A stretch of 64,000 nt of DNA from Bacteroidota bacterium (GCA_947452905.1 CANGEP010000004.1:124001-188000), one strand, 5' to 3'. Positions 34,399 to 44,705 are shown, numbered from the stretch's first letter. The notes: generated from the letters alone by a model not told the origin. Numbers and translations are program-made.

Positions 34399-36156
34399 TT
34401 AAGGATGGTTGACTACAAATATAGGCATTCGTGTTTGTGGTTCTCCCATCATTTGTTTTACTAATTTTAATTGTTGTAAAACCTTCCACTGTTCCACGCC
34501 AATCTCTTCTTTAATGGCTTTGGTTTTAACATGATCTTCGTAGTTGCCAATAAAGTCTTCAAAAAAAGATTTTTTCTCTGGATAAGCCCTTATACCATAA
34601 GATTTTACATGGGCCATTTTTGCAGCAGAGGCGATGGCTTGTTCTAAATTGCCTATTTTATCAACCAACCCAATTTTTACAGCGTCGGCGCCAATCCAAA
34701 CTCGACCTTGTGCAATAGAATCAATATAGTCAATACTTTTTTTACGCCCTGTAGCCACTCTTGATTTAAAAGCATGATAAATACTATCCACTCCAGATTG
34801 CATAAACCTTTGCTCTGTTGGATTTAAAGCTCGTGTAGTAGTGGGCATATCTGAATAAGTGGCAGTTTTAACACCATCAAATGTGATACCAAGTTTGTTT
34901 TTCATGAAATTTCCCAAATTAGGCACAACTGAAAAAACACCAATCGATCCTGTAATCGTATTGGCATCGGCATAAATAGAATCGGCATTACATGAAATAT
35001 AATAACCACCAGAAGCGGCATAATTACCCATGCTTACCACTACCGGTTTTTCTTTTTTTAGCAAATCTATTTCTCTCCATATAATATCACTTGCCAAAGC
35101 ACTTCCTCCTGGAGAATTTACCCTTAGTACTACCGCATCAATGCTTTTATCATTTCTGATTTTTTGAATCAGAGATCGATAATCGTCACTAGCGATAGAT
35201 TCTTTTTGATCCTTTCCCATTACAATATCACCATCTGCATAAATAACTGCAATTTTACCAGCCCCACTGCCTCTTATAGGAGTAGCACTAGCATATTCAT
35301 TAATACCCACAAATGATATGGTATTAGCCGTTGCTCCTTTTATTTTTTTAGCAATAATTTGTTTTAATTGATCATCGTATACTAAGCCATCAATTAAATT
35401 AGCTTGCAAGGCGTCGTTCGCATTTTGAATTTTTCCTTCATTAGCTAATTCTTTTAAATGCTCTGCTGGTATATTTCTTTGGGCAGATGCCGCCTCTATA
35501 AAACTATTATACACCCCATTTAACCATACACTAGTTTGTAATTTATTGGCTTCCGACATTTGAGTGTATCTAAAGGGCTCTGTTGCACTTTTAAATTTAC
35601 CTGCATAAAAAACTTGAGGTTGAATTTCTAATTTATCCAATAAGCCCTTTAAAAACATAGTTTCATAAGAGAAACCAGCCCACTCTATACCTCCTTGAGG
35701 GTGCGTATAAATCTGGTTGGCCACGCCTGCTACCCAATACCCTTTTTGTGTTATTGTCTCGGCATAAGCAATTACAAATTTTTCTGTTTTTTTAAAATCA
35801 AGTAACGCCGTTCTTATTTCTTCCGAAGCCGCAAACCCATTTGGATTTTCAGCACATTTAATATAAATACCTTTTATGGAAGAGTCTTTTTTGGCATGAT
35901 GAATTAATGCAATAAGCTCTGATAAGCTAGGTGTTTTTCCTTTTTTCTTATTTATAATTTCGGTAAATGGATCGGTTTTACTTTGTTCTGGAAATTCATT
36001 GCTAATATCAATTACTAAAACCGAATTGGCAGCAATAATTGTAGGTTCTTCTTTTGATAAACCAGCTGCTATTCCTATCAATAATAAAAAGCCAACAATA
36101 CTAAACACTAGTAGCGCTAAAAAGCTGGCAAAAAAGGTTTTAAAGAAATTTCTCAT
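34399..36156 (-). CDS. sppA: Signal peptide peptidase SppA, 67 kDa type
   Basis: A 585-residue membrane-anchored serine protease that digests cleaved signal peptides. The single N-terminal helix (~10-32) anchors two tandem S49 domains. The catalytic dyad is visible: Lys189 in AGKFKSATEPF of the first domain and Ser382 in GNYAASGGYYIS of the second, with RVNSPGGSALAS (~345-356) nearby. The double-domain length matches E. coli-type SppA and not the short bacterial form. First gene of the SppA-permease-SRPBCC run, divergent from folK. Confidence 0.93.
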   Translation of the reverse strand: MRNFFKTFFASFLALLVFSIVGFLLLIGIAAGLSKEEPTIIAANSVLVIDISNEFPEQSKTDPFTEIINKKKGKTPSLSELIALIHHAKKDSSIKGIYIKCAENPNGFAASEEIRTALLDFKKTEKFVIAYAETITQKGYWVAGVANQIYTHPQGGIEWAGFSYETMFLKGLLDKLEIQPQVFYAGKFKSATEPFRYTQMSEANKLQTSVWLNGVYNSFIEAASAQRNIPAEHLKELANEGKIQNANDALQANLIDGLVYDDQLKQIIAKKIKGATANTISFVGINEYASATPIRGSGAGKIAVIYADGDIVMGKDQKESIASDDYRSLIQKIRNDKSIDAVVLRVNSPGGSALASDIIWREIDLLKKEKPVVVSMGNYAASGGYYISCNADSIYADANTITGSIGVFSVVPNLGNFMKNKLGITFDGVKTATYSDMPTTTRALNPTEQRFMQSGVDSIYHAFKSRVATGRKKSIDYIDSIAQGRVWIGADAVKIGLVDKIGNLEQAIASAAKMAHVKSYGIRAYPEKKSFFEDFIGNYEDHVKTKAIKEEIGVEQWKVLQQLKLVKQMMGEPQTRMPIFVVNHP

Positions 36157-36199
36157 AGTGTAAAATTATGAATATTTAAGCTACTTTTACAATCCTTCT

Positions 36200-36688
36200 A
36201 TGAATAAAGTATACCTCTTGATAGGTGGCAATATAGGCAACCGAATGGCAAATTTACAATTGGCAACAGCGCATATATTGAAAGAAACTGGAGTCCTAGT
36301 AAAAAGTTCTTCTGTGTATGAAACGGAGGCTTGGGGACCTATTGAACAACCCTTGTTTTTAAATCAAGTTTTAGTCATCGAAACTGAGTTAAGCGCTACT
36401 GATTTATTAACTCATTTATTATTGATCGAACAAATTATGGGCCGTAGTAGAGAGGTCCCCATGGGGCCAAGAACCATCGATATTGATATACTATATTTTA
36501 ACGATGAAATTATAAACAGCCCAATGCTAACTATTCCTCACCCTAGAATAAGTGAAAGAAAATTTGTGCTACTCCCCCTTTGCGAAATAGCCCCCCACTT
36601 TTTACACCCTGTTTTACATAAAAACAATGCACTATTGTTGAAAGAATGTGGAGATTCTTTAGCTGTGTATAAAAAAACAGAAATCTAA
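36200..36688 (+). CDS. folK: 2-amino-4-hydroxy-6-hydroxymethyldihydropteridine pyrophosphokinase
   Basis: Folate synthesis step that pyrophosphorylates hydroxymethyldihydropterin. The 162-residue product shows YLLIGGNIGNRMANL at the N-terminus, SSVYETEAWG, and the signature GPRTIDIDILYF with metal-binding Asp residues, then the TIPHPRISERKFVLLPL segment. Length and motifs are typical of HPPK. It is followed by a nucleoside kinase gene 44 bp away and is divergent from sppA. With folA, thyA and gcvP in this window it covers a good part of C1/folate metabolism. Confidence 0.96.
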   Translation: MNKVYLLIGGNIGNRMANLQLATAHILKETGVLVKSSSVYETEAWGPIEQPLFLNQVLVIETELSATDLLTHLLLIEQIMGRSREVPMGPRTIDIDILYFNDEIINSPMLTIPHPRISERKFVLLPLCEIAPHFLHPVLHKNNALLLKECGDSLAVYKKTEI

Positions 36689-36732
36689 GCTTTTGGCTTA
36701 TTATATTTGAAAACTTAGCCAACAGGAAAATC

Positions 36733-37365
36733 ATGAAGCATCATTTTATAGCGATAGAGGGGAATATTGGCGCTGGCAAAACAACTTTGTCTCATTTATT
36801 ATCTCAACATTATAATGCGAAACTCGTTTTAGAAGAATTTGCAGAAAATCCTTTTTTGACCAAATTTTACGAGAATCCTAAACAATACGCATTCCCTTTG
36901 GAATTGTTTTTTTTAGCAGAGCGCTTTAAACAACAACAAGAACTACTAAAATCGCAGGATTTATTTCAGGAAGTAACTATTTCGGATTATATGTTTACCA
37001 AATGTTTGCTCTTTGCAAAGGCAAACTTACCAGAAGAAGAATTTAGATTGTACCAAAAAATGTTCGATGTTTTTTATGCGCAATTAACCCCACCCGATGT
37101 ATTAATTTATTTACATGCACCAGTGAATAGATTGCAAAATAATATCAAAAAAAGGAATCGCAAATTTGAGCAATCCATTCCCGACGAATATCTATTTAAA
37201 ATTCAAGAAACTTACACTAGTTATATTAAACAGCATAATATAAAAACCATTTTTGTGGATGCAAGCAATGCCGACTTTTTATATAACGAAGCGCATTTTA
37301 AAGTAATTACTGACGCTCTAAGCAAAGACATTGAGGATGGACAACATTATTTTAATTTGCCTTAA
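36733..37365 (+). CDS. Deoxynucleoside kinase (dNK/dGK-dAK-like)
   Basis: Salvage kinase that phosphorylates deoxynucleosides. The 210-residue product has the P-loop EGNIGAGKTTL (~8-18), the ENPFLTKFYENPK substrate-site segment, AERFKQQQELLK, a DYMFTKCLLFAKANL helix, and the LID arginines in KKRNRKFEQ. It belongs to the dNK family found in Bacteroidota next to folK; specificity (dA, dG, dC or T) cannot be read from this. It is separated from the MFS gene by 9 bp. Confidence 0.9.
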   Translation: MKHHFIAIEGNIGAGKTTLSHLLSQHYNAKLVLEEFAENPFLTKFYENPKQYAFPLELFFLAERFKQQQELLKSQDLFQEVTISDYMFTKCLLFAKANLPEEEFRLYQKMFDVFYAQLTPPDVLIYLHAPVNRLQNNIKKRNRKFEQSIPDEYLFKIQETYTSYIKQHNIKTIFVDASNADFLYNEAHFKVITDALSKDIEDGQHYFNLP

Positions 37366-37374
37366 CTTTAGAAA

Positions 37375-38640
37375 ATGGAAGCCAACTCATCTATCATAAA
37401 GCCTTCTCCTTTTGCAGCACTTCAAGTAACAGAATTTAGGAATTTAATGCTAGGTCGATTTTTATTTATCATGGGCCTTCGCATGATGGGCACTTTAGTG
37501 GGCTGGTGGATCTATGAATTAACCAATCAACCATTTGCTATTGGGCTTATTGGTCTCGCCGAAGTAATTCCAGCAGTCTCTTTAGCTTTATATGCAGGTC
37601 ATGTAATTGATACAAGTGAAAAAAGAAAACTAATTTTAAGAGGTGTGGTTTTATATTGGATTTGCGCCTTAGCCTTATTAGGTCTCTCCATTTACAATGA
37701 TCAAAACGATCAGGCAAAAGACCATCCTACTTTACTAATTGCTATTGGCATTTATTTTATTATTTTTTGCACAGGTATTATTCGCTCCTTTACGGGTCCA
37801 AGTTTCAATACCATCATAGGAGGCATTATGCCAAAGTCTTTATTGCAAAATGCAACTACTTGGAGTCAGGGCATTTGGTTAACTGCTTCTATTTTAGGTC
37901 ATGCCATTGTTGGATTTATCATTGCTGGCTTTGGTCATACTGGCTCTTTGATAGTAGTAGTGGTTTTAGTAAGTATTGGATTTATATTTATTTCTAAAAT
38001 TAATAAGCAGGTTCCTCATGCAGCTGTGGGAGACAAAAAAACTTTAGAGAGTGTGAAAGAAGGTCTGAGATTTGTATATAATACCAAAGAAGTATTAGGG
38101 GCATTATCACTCGACTTATTTGCTGTACTTTTTGGTGGTGCAGTAGCGATGATCCCTGTTTTCGCAAAAGATATTTTAAACGTCGGTCCAATTGGTTTTG
38201 GTTGGTTAAATGCTGCCTCAGACATAGGGGCCATTTTGATTATTTTTATTATAACCATTTTCCCAGTGAATGCGGGTCAAGGAAAGAAATTATTGTTGGC
38301 TGTTGGTGGTTTTGGCATTTGTATTATTGTATTTGCCTTATCTAAAATATTTTGGATATCCTTTGCAGCTTTAGTTTTGAGTGGCATCTTAGACGGATTT
38401 AGTATGATTGTTCGAGGCACTATTGTGCAATTAAAAACACCCGATCATATGCGCGGCAGGGTAATGAGTGTAAACTCTATGTTTATTAATAGCAGTAATG
38501 AATTAGGACAATTTGAAAGTGGCGTAGCTGCTAAACTATTAGGCGTAATACCCTCTGTGGTTTTTGGCGGATCAATGACTTTACTCGTCGTATTTACCTG
38601 CTGGTTTAAAGCGCCCAAATTAAGGGAGATGGAATACTAG
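37375..38640 (+). CDS. MFS transporter, DHA3/EntS-like
   Basis: A 421-residue 12-helix major facilitator protein. The N-terminal FRNLMLGRFLFIMGLRMMGTL helix and the DTSEKRKLILRGVVLYW loop, which replaces a canonical motif A, resemble the DHA3 (EntS/MFS_3) group. Later GFGWLNAASDIGAIL and DHMRGRVMSVNSMF are typical of that family. The exported compound is unknown. It follows the nucleoside kinase gene by 9 bp, with no evident functional tie. Confidence 0.88.
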   Translation: MEANSSIIKPSPFAALQVTEFRNLMLGRFLFIMGLRMMGTLVGWWIYELTNQPFAIGLIGLAEVIPAVSLALYAGHVIDTSEKRKLILRGVVLYWICALALLGLSIYNDQNDQAKDHPTLLIAIGIYFIIFCTGIIRSFTGPSFNTIIGGIMPKSLLQNATTWSQGIWLTASILGHAIVGFIIAGFGHTGSLIVVVVLVSIGFIFISKINKQVPHAAVGDKKTLESVKEGLRFVYNTKEVLGALSLDLFAVLFGGAVAMIPVFAKDILNVGPIGFGWLNAASDIGAILIIFIITIFPVNAGQGKKLLLAVGGFGICIIVFALSKIFWISFAALVLSGILDGFSMIVRGTIVQLKTPDHMRGRVMSVNSMFINSSNELGQFESGVAAKLLGVIPSVVFGGSMTLLVVFTCWFKAPKLREMEY

Positions 38641-38648
38641 ATATACCC

Positions 38649-39131
38649 TTATCCTTTAGATAATAAGCCCATCATCACATCATGAACAGCAGGGCAAAAC
38701 TCGGCGTTTTTTAGGGTGATTGCTGGGCGTTTAAAAAACACATCCTCGTCGGTATAGGGAAATCTTTCGCAATCGGAGGGTCGATGGTCGTAGATACTAC
38801 ACTCATTGTTGGTGGCCAAAAAAGGACAAGGCCTGGTTTTAACTACATAATCTCCCTCATTATCCATGCTTAAGTATTTGTCTATAAAAGCTGTCTCCTT
38901 CATACCCATAACTTTGCTAATACGTTTAATATCAGGCATTTTAAAGCGTGGAGAGTAATTTTTACAGCATCTTGCACAATCCAAACAGTTCACTTTCTCG
39001 AAGGCAGCTTCATGTAGATCGGGCAATTGTTTTAGAATTACACGCTTATCTACCCTTTTAAGGAAATTTTGAAATTTCTTTAAAATTTCAGGGGCTGGGG
39101 TCTCAAATAAATGTTCAACTAAAGGGTCCAT
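38649..39131 (-). CDS. YkgJ-like cysteine cluster protein
   Basis: A 160-residue protein of the YkgJ/zinc- or Fe-S-binding cysteine-cluster family. Cysteines occur as CLDCARCCKNYSPRF, CPFLATNNECSIYDHRPSDCERFP and a late FCPAVHD, the pattern typical of the family, whose function is not established. I use the ATG at 39131; the longer frame starting at 39191 reads through promoter-like DNA. A -7 box lies 9 nt upstream of this ATG with a TTG 20 nt beyond it. Confidence 0.82.
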   Translation of the reverse strand: MDPLVEHLFETPAPEILKKFQNFLKRVDKRVILKQLPDLHEAAFEKVNCLDCARCCKNYSPRFKMPDIKRISKVMGMKETAFIDKYLSMDNEGDYVVKTRPCPFLATNNECSIYDHRPSDCERFPYTDEDVFFKRPAITLKNAEFCPAVHDVMMGLLSKG

Positions 39132-39140
39132 AATAGAGTA

Positions 39141-39171
39141 CAAATGTAAACCATTTATAACTCTTCCACAA
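39141..39171 (-). promoter_or_regulatory. Promoter of the YkgJ-like gene
   Basis: Minus-strand TTG (39169-39171), a 20-nt spacer and TACATTTG (39141-39148) match the Bacteroidota -33/-7 pattern; the -7 box ends 9 nt before the ATG, so the leader would be very short. Confidence 0.5.
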
Positions 39172-39219
39172 GCTTTCCCCACCTTTGCCAAAGACCTTAT
39201 AAAACAGGTCTTTATGCAG

Positions 39220-39227
39220 TATCTTTG
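39220..39227 (+). promoter_or_regulatory. Candidate -7 box for gcvP
   Basis: TATCTTTG matches TAnnTTTG, 24 nt before the gcvP ATG at 39252. A TTTG at 39184-39187 is too far away (32 nt) to be a good -33 element, so only the -7 is supported. Confidence 0.35.
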
Positions 39228-39251
39228 TGTCCATTTTTAAACCCTACTTTT

Positions 39252-42113
39252 ATGTTGCAATTGAATAACAGTGATGCAGAATTTATCCAAAGACATATTG
39301 GACCTAGTGTAAATGAAACTGAAAAAATGTTAGCTACCATTGGTGCTAGCTCTTTAGACGAACTAATCGACAAAACAGTTCCTGCCAATATTCGATTACA
39401 AAAGCCAATGGATATTCCTGAAGGACTTTCAGAATATGAAATGTTGCAATCACTGCATGCCATTGGTGCCAAAAATATTGTAGCTAAAAATTTTATTGGT
39501 CAAGGGTATTATGGCACTATCACTCCAAGTGTTATTCTTAGAAATATTTTTGAAAACCCAGGTTGGTATACCCAATACACTCCTTATCAAGCAGAGATTG
39601 CACAAGGTCGTTTAGAAAGTTTGTTGAACTTTCAAACCATGATTTGTGATTTAACGGGTATGCCCATTGCAAATGCTTCCTTGTTAGATGAAGCTACTGC
39701 TGCGGCTGAAGCTATGGCAATGATTTTTAATCATGTCAATAAAGCAGATGTTGCTACACAACCAAAATTATTTGTTGACGCTTCTATATTTGCGCAAACC
39801 AAAGACGTTTTAGTGACACGTGCTAATCCAATTGGCATTGAAATTGTAGAAGGTGATTATACTTCAACTTCTGTTGATAATAGTTTCTTCGGGGCTATCA
39901 TTCAATATCCTAATAGCAAAGGGAGTATCGAAGATTATCAAAGTTTTATTGACCAAGTGCATCAAGCGGGTGGATTAGTAATTATGGTAGCCGATATATT
40001 ATCCCTTACTTTATTAAAAAGCCCTGGCGAATTAAATGCTGATGTAGCTGTTGGTAACACTCAACGCTTTGGAGTACCTATGGGTTTTGGTGGACCTCAT
40101 GCAGCCTACTTTGCAACCAAAGATGAATTTAAAAGAGGGATGCCTGGTCGATTAATTGGCGTAAGTGTTGACGCCCAAGGCAACCGTGCTTTAAGGATGG
40201 CATTACAAACAAGAGAACAGCATATTAAAAGAGAAAAAGCAACTTCAAATATTTGTACGGCACAAGCATTGTTAGCTAATATGTCAGTGATGTATGCTAT
40301 TTACCACGGACCTGCTGGTTTAAAAAATATAGCTACAAAAATTCATGGCTATGCACAAAATCTTGCACAACAATTAGAAAGCCTAGGTATTGATCAAGTA
40401 AATAATTTTTATTTTGACACCCTTCATCTTAAAGGTTTTGATACAAAAGCCTTAAATAACCTTGCAGCCAGTGCAAATTATAATTTTAATTTCACTAGCC
40501 AAGGAACGGTAACCATTAGTATAGATGAAACAACTAGTGCTAGTGATATTGCTGCTATTGTGGCCTTATTCGAAAAATTAACAGGCAAAAAAGCAACTGC
40601 TACCAATGCTGCCATTAAAAATGCATCTCTGCCTGCTCATTTAATTCGCAGTAGTGCTTATTTAGAACATCCCGTATTTAATAGCCATCACAGTGAAACA
40701 AAAATGATGCGCTATATTAAAAAATTAGAAACAAAAGATCTTTCCTTAAATACAAGTATGATAAGTCTTGGTAGCTGTACTATGAAATTAAACGCAGCCA
40801 CTGAGATGATTCCTGTTAGCTGGCCAAGCTTTGGTGGTATGCATCCTTTTGCTCCTTCTAATCAAACATTAGGTTACCAAGAAATTGCCAAAGAATTGAG
40901 TGCTTATTTGTGTCAAACTACCGGCTTCACTGCTTGTAGCTTACAACCTAATAGTGGTGCTCAAGGCGAGTATGCAGGTTTATTAACTATCCGTTCTTAT
41001 CATGATGCAAGAAAAGAATCGCACCGCAATATTGTATTAATTCCTATTAGTGCCCATGGCACTAACCCTGCCAGTGCTGTTATGGCTGGCTTTAAAGTGG
41101 TGGTAGTTGCTTGTGATACTGCAGGTAATATTGATGTTGCCGATTTAAAAGCTAAAGCTGCACAATATGCAGATCAATTGGGTGCTTTAATGGTAACATA
41201 TCCAAGTACACATGGTGTATTCGAAGAAACTATAATTGATATATGTGATACTATTCATCAGTTTGGTGGATTAGTTTACATGGATGGAGCCAATATGAAT
41301 GCACAAGTAGGTCTTACCAATCCAGGCAATATTGGCGCCGATGTTTGTCACTTAAATTTACACAAAACATTTGCCATCCCGCATGGCGGTGGTGGTCCTG
41401 GCATGGGCCCCATTTGCGTGAATGATAAACTAGCTCCTTTCTTACCTGGTCACTCACAAAACGGGGATAGCGCGAACGCAGTGAGCGCAGCACCATTAGG
41501 CTCTGCTAGTATTTTACTTATTAGTTATGCTTATATTAAAATGTTAGGTGCCAAAGGACTTACTCTTTCGACAGCTTATGCGATTTTAAATGCGAATTAC
41601 ATGAAAGCTAGACTCGAAAAAAATTATTCCATTTTATACGCAGGTAAAAATGGTACTTGTGCGCATGAATTTATCATTGACTTACGCCCCTTTAAAGCCA
41701 GCGCAGGCATTGAAGCCGAAGATGTTGCTAAGCGTTTAATTGATTATGGTTTTCATGCACCAACTGTTAGCTTCCCAGTAGCAGGAACCATCATGATTGA
41801 GCCTACAGAGAGTGAAGACAAAGCTGAATTAGATCGTTTTTGTGATGCACTTATAAGCATACACGAAGAAATTAAAGCCATAGAAGATGGTAAGTCAGAC
41901 AAACTTGACAACCCACTAAAAAATGCACCGCATACTCAAAAAGTAATTTGTGACGAACAGTGGAATCATGCCTATAGCAGACAAGAAGCCGCTTTCCCAC
42001 TTTATTATGTGCAAGAAAATAAATTCTGGCCTTCTGTAGCAAGAGTAAATAATACGCATGGTGATCGAAATTTAGTTTGCACTTGTGAGCCAGTTGCTTC
42101 TTATGCAAATTAA
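39252..42113 (+). CDS. gcvP: Glycine dehydrogenase (decarboxylating), P-protein
   Basis: PLP-dependent P-protein of the glycine cleavage system. At 953 residues it is the single-chain fusion of both halves. The first half begins [12 protein letters not shown] and has [12 protein letters not shown]; the second half holds [37 protein letters not shown] and the PLP Lys in [22 protein letters not shown] use the ATG at 39252, which begins [11 protein letters not shown]; the TTG at 39225 is less likely. The H and T proteins are not encoded in this window. A strong terminator follows. Confidence 0.96.
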   Translation: MLQLNNSDAEFIQRHIGPSVNETEKMLATIGASSLDELIDKTVPANIRLQKPMDIPEGLSEYEMLQSLHAIGAKNIVAKNFIGQGYYGTITPSVILRNIFENPGWYTQYTPYQAEIAQGRLESLLNFQTMICDLTGMPIANASLLDEATAAAEAMAMIFNHVNKADVATQPKLFVDASIFAQTKDVLVTRANPIGIEIVEGDYTSTSVDNSFFGAIIQYPNSKGSIEDYQSFIDQVHQAGGLVIMVADILSLTLLKSPGELNADVAVGNTQRFGVPMGFGGPHAAYFATKDEFKRGMPGRLIGVSVDAQGNRALRMALQTREQHIKREKATSNICTAQALLANMSVMYAIYHGPAGLKNIATKIHGYAQNLAQQLESLGIDQVNNFYFDTLHLKGFDTKALNNLAASANYNFNFTSQGTVTISIDETTSASDIAAIVALFEKLTGKKATATNAAIKNASLPAHLIRSSAYLEHPVFNSHHSETKMMRYIKKLETKDLSLNTSMISLGSCTMKLNAATEMIPVSWPSFGGMHPFAPSNQTLGYQEIAKELSAYLCQTTGFTACSLQPNSGAQGEYAGLLTIRSYHDARKESHRNIVLIPISAHGTNPASAVMAGFKVVVVACDTAGNIDVADLKAKAAQYADQLGALMVTYPSTHGVFEETIIDICDTIHQFGGLVYMDGANMNAQVGLTNPGNIGADVCHLNLHKTFAIPHGGGGPGMGPICVNDKLAPFLPGHSQNGDSANAVSAAPLGSASILLISYAYIKMLGAKGLTLSTAYAILNANYMKARLEKNYSILYAGKNGTCAHEFIIDLRPFKASAGIEAEDVAKRLIDYGFHAPTVSFPVAGTIMIEPTESEDKAELDRFCDALISIHEEIKAIEDGKSDKLDNPLKNAPHTQKVICDEQWNHAYSRQEAAFPLYYVQENKFWPSVARVNNTHGDRNLVCTCEPVASYAN

Positions 42114-42133
42114 TTAGCTTATACAAACTATAC

Positions 42134-42165
42134 AAAAAAAGGCCTCCTAATGGAGGCCTTTTTTT
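42134..42165. terminator. Strong bidirectional terminator after gcvP
   Basis: A perfect 14-bp inverted repeat (42134-42147 and 42152-42165) with a 4-nt TAAT loop. It has the core GGCCTCC/GGAGGCC, with A7 before and T7 after. It lies between the convergent gcvP and HTH genes. Confidence 0.92.
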
Positions 42166-42189
42166 GTGAGGGAAGGATGGAAGATTTTA

Positions 42190-42612
42190 TTAAATCGCAT
42201 CAGCAATCGTGTTCTGGTTATTATTATTGTTAGTAAGCATAAACTCGTAAAGGGTGATTATTTTTTCTTTGTCTTTTATAACCACCGATAATTTTTCCAT
42301 ATCCGATTCTAAATTTTTCAATTTTTTATTCTCCGTTTCGAAGCGCATGGTAAATTCATCTGCTTGTTGCAACTGGCCTTCTCTTGTTTGACTTGGATGT
42401 TGTAGCATTTGACCTTGTCCTGTTAATACCCATAAGATATTAAGCTCCTCGTAAGTCTCATGAATTTTAATTAAGATATCGGATCCCACAGATCCTAAAT
42501 TCCGAAGTTGTTTAGAAAAATAGCCATTTGACAAGATTATTTTTTTCTCAAAGGAATGTGGGGTAATGGATCTAAACTTTAGATACATGGAAATTCGCTC
42601 AATTGGTTTCAT
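42190..42612 (-). CDS. Helix-turn-helix transcriptional regulator (XRE/CI-like) with coiled-coil tail
   Basis: A 140-residue protein. The N-terminal ~65 residues resemble phage-repressor-type HTH domains (SMYLKFRSITPHSFEKKIILSNGYFSKQL, then GSDILIKIHETYEELNILWVLTGQGQML, the last part typical of repressor domains such as LNxxWLLTGEG). Residues ~85-135 form a Lys/Glu-rich coiled coil ending in poly-Asn. It could be a remnant of a prophage or a housekeeping regulator; no phage genes are nearby. Target unknown. Confidence 0.72.
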   Translation of the reverse strand: MKPIERISMYLKFRSITPHSFEKKIILSNGYFSKQLRNLGSVGSDILIKIHETYEELNILWVLTGQGQMLQHPSQTREGQLQQADEFTMRFETENKKLKNLESDMEKLSVVIKDKEKIITLYEFMLTNNNNNQNTIADAI

Positions 42613-42675
42613 AGAGATATGTTTTTAGGTTAAAGAACATATCTAAATTAATTCCAATAAACACGTTTGTGAAAA

Positions 42676-42716
42676 TACTTAGGCCTCATTTTTTTCGTAC
42701 TTAGGCCTCATTTTTT
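42676..42716 (-). repeat. Tandem duplication of a 22-bp unit at the ABC-F stop codon
   Basis: The sequence TACTTAGGCCTCATTTTTT occurs at 42676-42694 and again at 42698-42716. The second copy overlaps the TAA stop of the ABC-F gene. On the minus strand the duplicated DNA would read KMRPKYEKNEA-stop after the gene, similar to its own C-terminal EKQEA. It is probably a small slippage duplication of the gene end. Confidence 0.7.
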
Positions 42717-44628
42717 AGGCTTCTTGCTTTTCACTCAGCTCTAACCATCTTAATTCCGCATTTTCTAATTCGGCATTTACTTGAGCTAATTGTTCACTAA
42801 TTTTAGTGATTTCATTATAGTCTAAGGAAGGGCTTACTAAAGATGCTTCTAGTTTTTTCTTTTTTACTTCTAATTCAGGCATTGTTTTTTGCAAGGTTTC
42901 TAGCTCCATTTTTTCCTTGTAGGTCATTTTTATGACCACTTTTTTATCTTGTACAATTGCTGATTCTACTTTTTTTTCAGGTGTAGCAACAGTACGCTGT
43001 GTAGTAATATCGGAACTAAGTGCCGTATAACTTTGCTTGGTCTTTTCTAAAATTCTAAACTGTGTATAATTACCTGGATAATCACGAATCACACCTTCCC
43101 CTTCAAAAATAAATAAGTGATCCACTAATTTATCCATAAAGTAACGGTCGTGTGAAACGAGTAATACACAACCCGCAAAATCAATTAAGAACTGTTCTAA
43201 TACCGCCAAAGTTGGTAAGTCTAAATCATTGGTAGGCTCATCCAAAATTAAAAAATTCGGATTCTTAAATAGTATAGTAAGTAATTGCAAACGTTTTTTC
43301 TCCCCACCACTTAGTGCACTTAAATAGGTGTATTGTTTGTCGGGTGTAAATAAGAATAATTCTAAAAACTGAGCGGCACTTAAAGAGCCTCCACTTGCTA
43401 AAGGAAAATTTTCGGCAAATGTTTTTAAGAATTCAATAACACGCATATCTTTTTTATACACTAGTCCCTCTTGTGAAAAATGTCCAAATACAATGGTTTC
43501 TCCCACATTTATTTTGCCACTATCCGGTTCTGTTATTCCCTGTAATATTTGTAAAAATGTAGATTTACCTACCCCATTCTTTCCCACAATGCCAATACGT
43601 TCCCCTTTACTAAATGTATAATCAAACCCTTTTAAAACTACCAGGTCTCCATAGGATTTATACACTTTTTTTGCTTCTATAATTTTGCCCCCCAAGCGGG
43701 TCATTTTCATATCCAATTGTAAATTGGAATCGTCAATTTTTTGTTTGGCTTTTGCTTCTACTTCATAAAAATTATCTTGCCTACTCTTGCTCTTGGTAGT
43801 TCTAGCTTTGGGCTGCTTACGCATCCACTCCAATTCTTTCCTAAAAGTGTTTTTAGCTTTGTCGATACTAGCTAATTCAGATTCTATTCTGGCAGCCTTT
43901 TTCTCTAAATAGTTTTCGTAATCTCCTTTATAAGTATACAAATTTTCTCTTTCTAATTCCCAAATCTCATCTGTTACTGATTCTAAGAAATATCGATCGT
44001 GTGAAACAAGTAATAAGGTTACTTTCTCTTGCTCTAAATAATTTTCCAACCATTCTATCATGTTTAAATCTAAATGATTTGTAGGTTCATCCATCAATAG
44101 TAATACATGCTTAGGTTCAAATCCAATTTGAATTAAAGTTTTGGCCAATGAAACCCTCTTTCTCTGTCCTCCACTTAATTTAGAAACAGGCTGATCGAGA
44201 TGATGGATATTTAGCTGTGTTAAAATGGTTTTCACTTTAGATTCAAAATCCCAGGCACTTCTTTCTTCCATCTCCATGATGGCGTCCGTTATTAATTGTT
44301 CATCTTCGGACTCCATGGCTATTTCATAATTACTTATAGCTTTCATGACAGGATGGTCCTGCTTAAAAATATTTTGGGTAATACTCGCTGTTTCAATAAA
44401 CTGAGGATCTTGTTCAAATAATACCAAATGTACATCCTTGTGTATTTTGCAGGTACCGGAATCAGGTGTTTCTTTCCCAGATAAAATGCGCAATAAAGTG
44501 CTCTTACCCACCCCATTTCGAGCAATGAGGGCAATTCGATCACCTTCATTTATATTAAAACTAATCCCTTTAAATAGGGGTGTAATACCATAACTTTTGG
44601 TAAGTCCCTCCACAGATACATAATGCAT
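42715..44628 (-). CDS. ABC-F family ATPase (Uup-like)
   Basis: A 637-residue cytoplasmic protein with two ABC ATPase domains and no membrane part. Walker A motifs are ARNGVGKST and GKNGVGKST; the signatures are LSGGQRKRVSLAK and LSGGEKKRLQLL; the Walker B/H regions read LLMDEPTNHLDL and LILDEPTNDLDL. The C-terminal ~90 residues form the coiled-coil Uup-type domain (KMELETLQKTMPELEVKKKK). ABC-F proteins act on the ribosome or DNA repair intermediates; nothing here indicates an antibiotic-resistance subtype. A -7 box ends 4 nt before the ATG. The stop lies inside a 22-bp tandem duplication. Confidence 0.93.
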   Translation of the reverse strand: MHYVSVEGLTKSYGITPLFKGISFNINEGDRIALIARNGVGKSTLLRILSGKETPDSGTCKIHKDVHLVLFEQDPQFIETASITQNIFKQDHPVMKAISNYEIAMESEDEQLITDAIMEMEERSAWDFESKVKTILTQLNIHHLDQPVSKLSGGQRKRVSLAKTLIQIGFEPKHVLLLMDEPTNHLDLNMIEWLENYLEQEKVTLLLVSHDRYFLESVTDEIWELERENLYTYKGDYENYLEKKAARIESELASIDKAKNTFRKELEWMRKQPKARTTKSKSRQDNFYEVEAKAKQKIDDSNLQLDMKMTRLGGKIIEAKKVYKSYGDLVVLKGFDYTFSKGERIGIVGKNGVGKSTFLQILQGITEPDSGKINVGETIVFGHFSQEGLVYKKDMRVIEFLKTFAENFPLASGGSLSAAQFLELFLFTPDKQYTYLSALSGGEKKRLQLLTILFKNPNFLILDEPTNDLDLPTLAVLEQFLIDFAGCVLLVSHDRYFMDKLVDHLFIFEGEGVIRDYPGNYTQFRILEKTKQSYTALSSDITTQRTVATPEKKVESAIVQDKKVVIKMTYKEKMELETLQKTMPELEVKKKKLEASLVSPSLDYNEITKISEQLAQVNAELENAELRWLELSEKQEA

Positions 44629-44632
44629 GCCG

Positions 44633-44640
44633 CAAAGATA
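44633..44640 (-). promoter_or_regulatory. -7 box 4 nt upstream of the ABC-F gene
   Basis: Minus-strand TATCTTTG followed by CGGC and then the ATG. This is the same layout as the gene at 55460-56116 (TAACTTTG-CGGC-ATG). The transcript start would coincide with, or nearly with, the start codon. Confidence 0.45.
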
Positions 44641-44652
44641 AGGGCCAAGTAC

Positions 44653-44680
44653 TTGGAAGCGGTATTTTATTGTATTTTTG
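44653..44680 (+). promoter_or_regulatory. ispH promoter
   Basis: TTG (44653-44655), a 17-nt spacer and TATTTTTG (44673-44680) fit the Bacteroidota -33/-7 pattern; the ispH ATG at 44706 is 25 nt further on. Confidence 0.5.
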
Positions 44681-44705
44681 TGCCGATCTATTTAAAACCA
44701 ATCCA

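Noticed and set aside
42190..42612. A prophage remnant around the HTH gene
   Set aside because: No integrase, structural or lysis genes and no attachment-site repeats are seen; the flanking genes are housekeeping.
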